The notes under the pieces: model-generated
What the model was told of the DNA's origin: nothing
Databases searched by the model: none
What the model saw: only the letters and a program-made list of their open reading frames with translations
Part shown: positions 1 through 5,682 of the stretch, piece after piece
Numbering within the stretch: position 1 is the first letter of the stretch
Layout: each line of letters starts with the position of its first letter
Program-made: the position numbers and the translations under genes
Assembly: GCA_020720905.1 (NCBI GenBank)
Contig: DYNT01000023.1
Span: 1 to 12,589, forward strand
Source: Micavibrio aeruginosavorus
GTDB lineage: Bacteria > Pseudomonadota > Alphaproteobacteria > UBA9219
Direction of reading: 5' to 3'
Length of the DNA stretch: 12,589 nt

Positions 1-2
1 GG

Positions 3-317
3 TTTGATCCTTATGCGCACGTTATTCCGTCTTTTCCGCCGGAGATTGCCTTTGTGCGCGTGCAAAGCAATTTCTCCAGCCCCGAACAGAACAAAGGCAT
101 CAACGCCCTGATAGCCGAGACAATAGCCAAGCATCAAGGCGTTTTCAAACTTCTGGTTCCCCAACATCACTTTTTTCATGCCACGCCCGCGCTTGGCCAT
201 TTTGGGCTCACTTTTTCGCCGCAAAAATGCCAACCTGTCGTGGATGCTCTCTTTGACTCGAAGCTCGTGTTGTGCGAGGTCGAAAAAACAACTAACTTTC
301 CGGTACAAAAACCATGA
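3..317 (+). CDS. C-terminal part of an unrecognised protein, first of a glycosyltransferase operon (5' end outside window)
   Basis: An open frame enters from the left edge and ends at TGA 315-317, giving the last 104 residues of a longer protein. The GTG at 54 is an internal codon, because the frame is open to the window edge. The visible part is soluble-looking, with a histidine-rich stretch (LVPQHHFFHATPALGHFGL) and a tail with cysteines near KCQPV and LVLCEVEK. I do not recognise a family with confidence. The tail resembles soluble C-termini of integral-membrane sugar-transfer proteins, but this is only an impression. Its stop overlaps the next start as ATGA (314-317), so the two are probably translationally coupled. 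That places it in the same operon as two family-2 glycosyltransferases and makes a role in surface glycan or lipid-linked sugar metabolism plausible but unproven. Confidence 0.6.
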   Translation, partial: FDPYAHVIPSFPPEIAFVRVQSNFSSPEQNKGINALIAETIAKHQGVFKLLVPQHHFFHATPALGHFGLTFSPQKCQPVVDALFDSKLVLCEVEKTTNFPVQKP

Positions 318-1243
318 GCGATGCCCTGAAAACCGCCGTCCTGATCCCCTGCTATAACGAAGAGGCCGCCATCGCGCAGGTGGTGGGCGAGTTTCGCCGC
401 GCCCTGCCCGATGCACAGATTTTCGTGTACGACAACAATTCCAAAGACAAAACCATTGAGGTCGCCCGCGCGGCGGGCGCGATTGTACGCAGCGAACCGT
501 TGCAAGGCAAAGGCAACGTCGTGCGCCGCATGTTCGCGGATATCGAAGCCGACATCTACGTCCTTGTGGATGGCGACGCGACCTATGACGCGGCGTCCGC
601 CCCCATCATGATCAAAAAACTTTTGGACAACCAACTGGACATGGTCAACGGCGCGCGCGTCACGACAATCCAAGAGGCGTACCGCGCAGGGCATCGCTTT
701 GGCAACTGGATGCTGACCTCCATGGTGTCCTTGATTTTCGGCAACCGATTTAAGGATATGCTGTCGGGCTATCGCGTGTTCTCCCGCCGCTATGTCAAAA
801 GTTTTCCCGCGCTGGCCGTCGGGTTTGAAACGGAGACGGAACTCACCGTCCACGCGCTGCACCTGCGGATGCCAACGGACGAAGTGGACACGCCCTATAA
901 GGATCGCCCCGTTGGTTCGGTCAGCAAGCTCAGCACTTTTAAGGATGGCTTCCGCATTTTGTGGATGATCCTTGTCCTGATCAAAGAGGAAAAACCGATG
1001 CCGTTTTTCTCGCTGATCGCGGCGGCACTGGGCTTTATCTCGGTCGCGCTGATGCTGCCCATTTTGGCCGAGTATATCGAAACGGGCTTAGTGCCACGCT
1101 TTCCGACGGCGATTTTGTCAACCAGCTTGATGATCTTGGCGTTCCTCAGCTTCGCCTGCGGCCTTATCCTTGATACCGTCACACGGGGTCGTAATGAGAT
1201 GAAGCGCATGCGCTATCTGAACGTGCCCGTCACGCAGCGGTAG
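314..1243 (+). CDS. family 2 glycosyltransferase, polyprenyl/dolichyl-phosphate type, membrane anchored
   Basis: A 309-residue protein with a GT-A fold catalytic domain. It shows VLIPCYNEE at residues 9-17 (nucleotide binding), DNNSKDKT at 40-47, and the metal-binding acidic motif LVDGDATYD at 84-92. The acceptor-side motif DMLSGYRVFSRRYV follows at 148-161. Two hydrophobic segments, about 231-252 and 266-287, follow the catalytic domain and would hold the enzyme at the cytoplasmic membrane, as in dolichyl-phosphate-mannose-synthase-like enzymes. Such enzymes transfer a sugar from a nucleotide sugar to a polyprenyl phosphate or related lipid. Sugar and acceptor cannot be read from the sequence. 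The ATG overlaps the upstream stop (ATGA) and no strong ribosome binding site precedes it, which fits coupling. The next gene begins 7 bases after its stop. Confidence 0.85.
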   Translation: MSDALKTAVLIPCYNEEAAIAQVVGEFRRALPDAQIFVYDNNSKDKTIEVARAAGAIVRSEPLQGKGNVVRRMFADIEADIYVLVDGDATYDAASAPIMIKKLLDNQLDMVNGARVTTIQEAYRAGHRFGNWMLTSMVSLIFGNRFKDMLSGYRVFSRRYVKSFPALAVGFETETELTVHALHLRMPTDEVDTPYKDRPVGSVSKLSTFKDGFRILWMILVLIKEEKPMPFFSLIAAALGFISVALMLPILAEYIETGLVPRFPTAILSTSLMILAFLSFACGLILDTVTRGRNEMKRMRYLNVPVTQR

Positions 1244-1250
1244 AGCAAAG

Positions 1251-2210
1251 ATGACCGCCGCCCCCCCCGCCCTTTCCGTTATTGTGCCTTGCTATAACGA
1301 GGCGCAAGGGCTGGCGGAAGCGTGCAGGCGCATTACGGCAGCCTGCCGCGCCAGCGCTTGTGGCGATTTTGAAATCCTGCTTATCAACGATGGCTCAACC
1401 GATGCCACGCTGGCCGTAATGCAAGGCTTATGCGCCACGACGCCGCCCATCATCGCCGTCAACCTCTCGCGCAACTTTGGGCATCAAATGGCGCTGACAG
1501 CAGGGCTGTCGCTGTGCACGGGCGAGAAGGCGTTGATCCTTGATGCCGACCTGCAAGACCCGCCAGAGCATTTGGCCGCCATGATGACAATCATGGACGA
1601 CACGAAAGCCGATGTTGTGTATGGCCAGCGCACCGCGCGCGTAGGCGAAGGTTGGCTGAAAAAAACAAGCGCGGCGCTTTTCTATCGCGCGATGGGGCGG
1701 CTTGCCAACACCGCGATCCCCAAAGACACGGGCGACTTTCGCTTGATCAGCCGCCGCGCCATCACTATTTTGAATAACATGCCAGAGCAATCACGCTTCC
1801 TGCGCGGCATGATCGGGTGGATCGGCCTGACGCAAACGGCCTTCCCCTATGAAAGGCAGCCTCGCGCAGCAGGCAAAAGCCATTATCCCTTACGCAAAAT
1901 GATCCGCTTGGCTCTTGACGGCATCACCGGTTTTTCCATCGTCCCCCTGCGCCTTGCCGCCTATGGCGGCGCGTTGCTGGGTATCCTTGGCCTTGGCCTT
2001 CTTGCCTATGTCATGCGGGCGTGGCTGACAGGAGAAACAGTGCAGGGCTGGACAAGTTTGATGGTCGTCGTGCTGGTGATGGGCAGCGTGCAACTGCTGT
2101 GCCTTGGCGTGCTGGGCGAATATCTGGGACGCCTGTATATCGAATCCAAGCGCCGCCCCCCCTTTATTGTGGAGAGCGTGACGAGAAGCGATGAAAAGGA
2201 CAACGCCTAG
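1251..2210 (+). CDS. family 2 glycosyltransferase, GtrB/bactoprenyl-phosphate glycosyltransferase type
   Basis: A 319-residue protein of the GtrB/DPM1-like subfamily. Catalytic motifs are SVIVPCYNE (9-17), LLINDGSTDAT (43-53), LSRNFGHQMALTAGL (72-86) and LDADLQDPPE (97-106, the DxD-type metal site). RFLRGMIGWIG (182-192) and AGKSHYPLRKM (207-217) are also characteristic of polyprenyl-phosphate hexose transferases. Two transmembrane helices, about 232-256 and 267-290, are followed by the usual cytoplasmic tail (YLGRLYIESKRRP). The family makes a polyprenyl-phosphate-linked sugar on the cytoplasmic face, used later in the periplasm by a membrane glycosyltransferase. A partner flippase or acceptor transferase is not visible unless the truncated gene at the left edge is one. 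ATG 1251 is 7 bases after the preceding stop, with only a weak purine-rich tract before it. The gene ends in TAG 2208-2210, within CTAG shared with the opposing nadC stop. Specific sugar unknown. Confidence 0.88.
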   Translation: MTAAPPALSVIVPCYNEAQGLAEACRRITAACRASACGDFEILLINDGSTDATLAVMQGLCATTPPIIAVNLSRNFGHQMALTAGLSLCTGEKALILDADLQDPPEHLAAMMTIMDDTKADVVYGQRTARVGEGWLKKTSAALFYRAMGRLANTAIPKDTGDFRLISRRAITILNNMPEQSRFLRGMIGWIGLTQTAFPYERQPRAAGKSHYPLRKMIRLALDGITGFSIVPLRLAAYGGALLGILGLGLLAYVMRAWLTGETVQGWTSLMVVVLVMGSVQLLCLGVLGEYLGRLYIESKRRPPFIVESVTRSDEKDNA

Positions 2211-3055
2211 CCCGCATCGTCCAGCGCGATATCAAGGATAGGGGCGCTGTGAGTCAGCGCGCCAACAGAAATCACGTCAACGCCTGTCGCAGCAATCGCG
2301 GCCACTGTCTCTAACGACACGCCACCCGAAGCCTCTAACGTAAAGCGCCCCCCCACTAGCGCCACCGCTTCCTTCATCTGCGCGGGGGGCATGTTATCCA
2401 GCATCACGACATCGACGGGCGCATCGAGCAGCGTGCGCAATTGATCGAGCGTGTCCACCTCCGCCTCGATCTTGACCATATGACCAACGGCTGCGCGGGC
2501 CTTGATCACGGCGCGACGCACGTCACCGACCACAGCGATATGGTTATCTTTAATCAGCACGGCATCATCAAGACCTAAACGATGGTTCGCGCCGCCGCCT
2601 GCCCTCACCGCATATTTCTCCAAGAAACGCAAGGTCGGCGTCGTCTTGCGCGTGCAGCAGATTTTAGCCTTATGCGGCGCAGCCGCCTCAACATAGACCC
2701 GCGTGAGCGTCGCAATGCCGCTGAGGTGACACAAGAAGTTGAGCGCCGTTCTCTCTGCCGCCAGAAGGGCGCGGGCATTGCCCGACACCTCGGCCAGAAT
2801 AGCGCCGCGCTGGATAGCATCGCCATCGGCCTTGCGCGGCTGGAACAAAGCCCTAGAATCCATCTGCATAAACGCAAGCCGCGCCAGCGCCAAGCCCGCC
2901 ACAACGCCATCGCCGCGAGCCACAAGCGCGGCTTGCCAAGGCTGATCCGGCGGAATAAGCGCGTTGCTTGTAATATCGCCGCCGCGCCCCAAATCCTCAC
3001 GCAAAGCCGCGCTCACAATGTCATGCACCATAATATCAGGCAAAGAGTCGATCAT
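2207..3055 (-). CDS. nadC: nicotinate-nucleotide pyrophosphorylase (carboxylating), quinolinate phosphoribosyltransferase
   Basis: A 282-residue protein, normal length for NadC. It converts quinolinate and PRPP to nicotinate mononucleotide, CO2 and pyrophosphate, the third step of de novo NAD synthesis in the cytoplasm. Visible motifs are EDLGRGGDITS (20-30), AERTALNFLCHLSGIAT (100-116), TRKTTPTLRFLEKYAV (135-150), GGGANHRLGL (153-162), IKDNHI (168-173), KIEAEVD (195-201), VMLDNM (217-222) and LEASGGV (240-246). R102, R136, K137, H158, K169, E199 and D220 match the substrate-binding set known from Salmonella NadC, at a constant offset of about three residues. It is last in nadA-nadB-nadC. Its ATG overlaps the nadB stop (ATGA), and an AAGGA-type ribosome site lies about 7 bases upstream. 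Its stop shares CTAG with the convergent glycosyltransferase gene, leaving no room for an intergenic terminator. Confidence 0.96.
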   Translation of the reverse strand: MIDSLPDIMVHDIVSAALREDLGRGGDITSNALIPPDQPWQAALVARGDGVVAGLALARLAFMQMDSRALFQPRKADGDAIQRGAILAEVSGNARALLAAERTALNFLCHLSGIATLTRVYVEAAAPHKAKICCTRKTTPTLRFLEKYAVRAGGGANHRLGLDDAVLIKDNHIAVVGDVRRAVIKARAAVGHMVKIEAEVDTLDQLRTLLDAPVDVVMLDNMPPAQMKEAVALVGGRFTLEASGGVSLETVAAIAATGVDVISVGALTHSAPILDIALDDAG

Positions 3056-4599
3056 GCGTTTTTCCTTTCTTCATCTTTGCGGTAATGCGCACCAAGACTT
3101 TTTTCACGCGCCAGCGCGGCGCGGGCGATCATAAGCCCCACCTTAGCGCGGAGCGAACCCGCCTGCGCCAACAACGCAAGCTGCTCTATTGCTTTGTGCA
3201 GCCCCATCGCATCGCGCATCACGCCAACATAGCGCGACATCAATTCGCGCACCTGAGAAATCGTTTCGGGCGTATCGCATCCTTGATCCGTCATCCCCGC
3301 GAAGGCGGGGATCCCATTTTTTTTGAACGAAGACATAACGGCGCAGGGAATGGTCTTCTCAATATCCATCGCCACCCGTTGCCCCATCGCGGTGGCCTCA
3401 AGCAATGAATTACTGGCAAGGCGGTTTGCGCCGTGAAGACCCGTCGCGGCACACTCACCGCACGCCCAAAGGCCTTGCACGTTCGTCTTCCCCTGCGCGT
3501 CCGTCGCGATGCCGCCCATATGGTAATGCGCGACGGGATGAACGGGGATCAAATCCTTAGCCGGATCAAGCCCCGCGTTACGGCAAATCCCGAACACCGT
3601 GGGAAAGTGCGCGGCAAAATCCGTCAGCGCCCGCGCATCAAGGAAAACGCGGCTGCCTTTTTCAATCTGCGCGGCAAGGGCACGCGCCACCACATCACGC
3701 GGCGCAAGTTCGTCCACAAAACGCTCACCCTTGTCATTGACAAGAAAAGCGCCATCGCCGCGCACAGCCTCACTAATCAAGGGCATGGGATCGCATCCCG
3801 CTGCCAGCCCCGTTGGATGAAATTGCACAAACTCCAAATCGCGAAGCGTTGCGCCAGCCTCCGCCGCCAGCAAAAGGCCATGGCCCCATGAGCCCAAAGG
3901 AACCGTCGTGTTTTTCCAAAGCGCACAAGCGCTGCCTGTCGCCAGCACCACGCTGTCCGTTGAGAGGTGAAGGGACTTCGTTGATCCACGATGATGATAA
4001 AAGACGCCTGTAATAACCTTACAAACACCCCTCTCGTCATCCCCGTGAAAACGGGGATCCCGTTTTTTATTAAAACCAAACGGGACTCCCGCTTGCGCGG
4101 GAGTGACGGAAGAAAGTTGATTAGTTAGAATCTGCGTCACCTCGACATCTTCGATCAAGGTGATAGAGGGTGTGGCCTTCACGCGCTCCACCAAAGCCTG
4201 CATAATCGCCGCGCCTGTGGAATCGCCCTGAGCATGAACAATGCGACGACGGCTATGGGCCCCCTCCAGCCCCGTAGCAAGCCCGCCCGCCGCATCGCGA
4301 TCAAATGCCACGCCCCACTTTTGCAAGGTCTCGATCACAGAAGGCGCGGCCTGCGTGATCATCCGCACCACGACAGGATCACACGCCCCCGCGCCCGCCG
4401 CCAGCGTGTCTTGTTCATGGAAGGTTGGCGCATCACCCTCGCCCACGGCAGCCGCAAGGCCGCCTTGTGCCAGCTCGCTGCTCGTCCAGCCCGCAGCTAT
4501 CTTACGCCCTAGAACGACGCACGGGCGCGGCGCAAGCGACAACGCGACCGTCAAACCAGCCAGCCCCGCGCCGATGATGATGACGGGCGATGCTTTCAC
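3052..4599 (-). CDS. nadB: L-aspartate oxidase carrying two in-frame palindromic-repeat insertions
   Basis: A 515-residue flavoprotein that oxidises L-aspartate to iminoaspartate, the first step of de novo NAD synthesis; NadA uses the product. The FAD dinucleotide motif VIIIGAGLAG is at 6-15, followed by SSELAQGG (40-47). Active-site regions are LEFVQFHPTGL (255-265), ISEAVRGDGAF (275-285), ELAPRDVVARA (297-307), HYHMGGI (358-364) and GLHGANRLASNSLLEA (387-402). These cover the expected arginines and histidines. The C-terminal helical domain starts near 445 and ends at about 508, so the protein stops earlier than E. coli NadB. Residues about 163-189 and 423-440 are not NadB-like and are encoded by palindromic repeats (4035-4108 and 3289-3322). 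The start is GTG, directly after the nadA TAA and in the same frame, with an identical GTGAAA on each side of the stop. The frame is intact, so the enzyme is likely functional. Confidence 0.95.
   Translation of the reverse strand: MKASPVIIIGAGLAGLTVALSLAPRPCVVLGRKIAAGWTSSELAQGGLAAAVGEGDAPTFHEQDTLAAGAGACDPVVVRMITQAAPSVIETLQKWGVAFDRDAAGGLATGLEGAHSRRRIVHAQGDSTGAAIMQALVERVKATPSITLIEDVEVTQILTNQLSSVTPAQAGVPFGFNKKRDPRFHGDDERGVCKVITGVFYHHRGSTKSLHLSTDSVVLATGSACALWKNTTVPLGSWGHGLLLAAEAGATLRDLEFVQFHPTGLAAGCDPMPLISEAVRGDGAFLVNDKGERFVDELAPRDVVARALAAQIEKGSRVFLDARALTDFAAHFPTVFGICRNAGLDPAKDLIPVHPVAHYHMGGIATDAQGKTNVQGLWACGECAATGLHGANRLASNSLLEATAMGQRVAMDIEKTIPCAVMSSFKKNGIPAFAGMTDQGCDTPETISQVRELMSRYVGVMRDAMGLHKAIEQLALLAQAGSLRAKVGLMIARAALAREKSLGAHYRKDEERKNA
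3289..3322 (-). repeat. one-armed copy of the palindromic repeat, in frame in nadB
   Basis: The plus-strand sequence starting CGTCATCCCCGCGAAGGCGG matches one arm of the element at 4035-4108 at 30 of 34 positions by eye. It forms a perfect 8-bp hairpin, ATCCCCGC-GAAG-GCGGGGAT (3293-3312), followed by a homopolymeric A/T tract. In nadB it encodes FKKNGIPAFAGMTDQG (about 425-440), between the flavin domain and the C-terminal helical domain. The second arm is missing or too decayed to recognise. Confidence 0.78.
4035..4108 (-). repeat. two-armed palindromic repeat element inserted in frame in nadB
   Basis: Two imperfect inverted arms of about 31 bp (4035-4065 and 4078-4108; 24 of 31 positions pair by eye) flank an A/T-rich centre. 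Each arm is a perfect 8-bp hairpin on its own: ATCCCCGT-GAAA-ACGGGGAT (4039-4058) and ACTCCCGC-TTGC-GCGGGAGT (4085-4104). In nadB it is read as SSVTPAQAGVPFGFNKKRDP then RFHGDDE, residues about 163-189. These have no place in the NadB fold and resemble the PA-x-AG and FHGDDE peptides typical of protein-coding palindromic repeats. It has no transposase and no visible target duplication. The wider family is inferred, not searched. Confidence 0.85.
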
Positions 4600-5574
4600 T
4601 TATTTCACCGCGACCATACGCTCCACCGCGCGGCGAGCGGGGGCGGCAATCGCCTCCTCAATCTCAATGGAATAGGTCATCGTCTCAAGCGCACGGCGAA
4701 TAGACGCCAGCGTGATAAGCTTCATGTAAGGACACGACAAGCGCGGGCGCACGAAATCGATAGCGGGATGATCCACCGCCGCGTTATCGCTCATCGAGCG
4801 TTCGGTCAGCAGCATGACGTGGCGTGGATGATGCGCGGCGACCCAGTCGCTCATATTCACGGTTGAGCCAGAAAAATCGGCCTGCGCCACAACATCGGGC
4901 GGGCATTCAGGATGCGCGATAATCGTGATGCCCTGATGAGCGCGGCGCAGCGCAGCGATCTCTTGCGGCGCGTATTGCTCATGCACTTCGCAATGCCCAT
5001 GCCACGGAATAATTGTCACAGACGTTTGCCGCGCCACGTTTTGCGCTAGATACTCATCGGGAACCATCACGACTTCGGGCACGCCCAACGATTCCACGAT
5101 CTTCTTCGCGTTACCCGACGTGCAGCAAATATCGCACTCGGCCTTCACCGCCGCCGACGTGTTGACATAGGTGATGATGGGGAGATCAGGGTATTTTGTT
5201 CTTAAAGCGCGAACATCTTGCGGCGTGATACAATCGGCCAGCGAACAACCCGCTTGCAAATCCGGCGCAAGAACAATGCGTGACGGATTCATCAGCTTGG
5301 CCGTTTCAGCCATAAAGTGCACACCCGCGCACACGATCACATCGACCTGCATCGCAGCCGCTTCCCGCGCCAGAGCAAGAGAATCGCCCGTCACATCGGC
5401 CACGCCAAAATACACCTCTGGCGTCATATAATTATGCGCCAAAACAACGGCGTTCTTTTCTTTTTTCAGGGCACGAATGGCCGTGATGTCGGCGGCCATG
5501 CCTTCCCAAGCCTCAGGCACGACAACTTTTTCAAGCCGCTTGTAAAGCGCCGCCATCGCTTCGTGATCCGTCAT
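4600..5574 (-). CDS. nadA: quinolinate synthase A
   Basis: A 324-residue [4Fe-4S] enzyme that condenses iminoaspartate with dihydroxyacetone phosphate to quinolinate. The three cluster cysteines are present: C110 in LQAGCSLADC, C224 in HPECP and C281 in SCPYMK. Other family motifs are LAHNYMTPEVYFGVADVTGD (45-64), CAGVHFMAETAKLMNP (82-97), YVNTSAAVKAECDICCTSGN (136-155), VPDEYLAQNV (171-180) and GSTVNMSDWV (236-245). The frame stays open upstream, but those 78 extra codons run through the regulatory region. The start at 5574 is chosen because AGGAG (5588-5584) lies 9 bases before it and NadA homology begins there. It is first in nadA-nadB-nadC. The TAA stop is followed at once by the nadB GTG. 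Two operator-like palindromes and a promoter lie upstream. Confidence 0.95.
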   Translation of the reverse strand: MTDHEAMAALYKRLEKVVVPEAWEGMAADITAIRALKKEKNAVVLAHNYMTPEVYFGVADVTGDSLALAREAAAMQVDVIVCAGVHFMAETAKLMNPSRIVLAPDLQAGCSLADCITPQDVRALRTKYPDLPIITYVNTSAAVKAECDICCTSGNAKKIVESLGVPEVVMVPDEYLAQNVARQTSVTIIPWHGHCEVHEQYAPQEIAALRRAHQGITIIAHPECPPDVVAQADFSGSTVNMSDWVAAHHPRHVMLLTERSMSDNAAVDHPAIDFVRPRLSCPYMKLITLASIRRALETMTYSIEIEEAIAAPARRAVERMVAVK

Positions 5575-5580
5575 TGCATT

Positions 5581-5597
5581 ATGCTCCTTTTGAGCAT
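5581..5597. promoter_or_regulatory. probable NadQ operator 1 (proximal to nadA)
   Basis: ATGCTC-CTTTT-GAGCAT is a perfect inverted repeat of 6-bp arms around 5 bases, in the region between nadA and nadQ. It matches a second site at 5642-5658 at 14 of 17 positions. Such paired near-palindromes next to a divergent repressor gene are typical operator architecture. It covers the nadA ribosome binding site, so it would act in the early transcribed region. Assignment to NadQ is by position only. Confidence 0.6.
5584..5588 (-). promoter_or_regulatory. nadA ribosome binding site
   Basis: AGGAG on the minus strand, 9 bases from the nadA ATG at 5574, decides that start over the longer open frame. An earlier ATG (5579-5577) only 4 bases away opens a two-codon frame (ATG CAA TGA) whose stop overlaps the nadA start as ATGA. 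The site lies within the proximal operator-like palindrome at 5581-5597. Confidence 0.7.
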
Positions 5598-5606
5598 TAA
5601 GAGGGC

Positions 5607-5630
5607 AAAAAAAGATGTCGCCAAGCGACA
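5607..5630 (-). promoter_or_regulatory. terminator-like hairpin in the nadA leader
   Basis: On the minus strand, TGTCGC-TTG-GCGACA (5630-5616) forms a perfect 6-bp stem with a 3-base loop, followed by TC and seven T residues (5613-5607). This is the shape of a small intrinsic terminator and lies between the predicted start point and nadA. It could be an attenuator, a 5'-stabilising hairpin, or a stop for antisense-direction transcripts. With a start near 5632 it sits at the extreme 5' end, which argues against classical attenuation from that promoter. Confidence 0.4.
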
Positions 5631-5638
5631 CAAGAAAG

Positions 5639-5666
5639 ATTATGATCATTTTGAGTATAAAGGCAA
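5639..5666 (-). promoter_or_regulatory. predicted promoter of nadA-nadB-nadC
   Basis: Minus strand: -35 TTGCCT (5666-5661), 16-base spacer, -10 CATAAT (5644-5639), with a start near 5632 and a leader of about 58 bases to nadA. Match to consensus is 4/6 and 5/6. Overlap with the operator-like repeat at 5642-5658 supports it. Alternative -35 elements (TTGACG further upstream) have a poor spacer. Confidence 0.45.
5642..5658. promoter_or_regulatory. probable NadQ operator 2 (in the nadA promoter)
   Basis: ATGATC-ATTTT-GAGTAT is a degenerate relative of the 5581-5597 palindrome, keeping CTC/ATC, TTTTGAG and the outer AT. The copies are 61 bp apart, close to six helical turns. It lies between the predicted -35 and -10 of the nadA promoter and also covers TATAAA (5656-5661), a possible -10 for nadQ in the other direction. 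One protein bound here could shut off both genes. Confidence 0.55.
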
Positions 5667-5682
5667 GGATCCCGTCAACGTC

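Noticed and set aside
176..862. 228-codon minus-strand open frame
   Set aside because: Shadow of the first glycosyltransferase gene; no motif and inconsistent with the clear domains on the plus strand.
3052..4599. nadB as a pseudogene broken by the repeats
   Set aside because: No stop or frame change is introduced; all flavin and active-site motifs are present in one frame.
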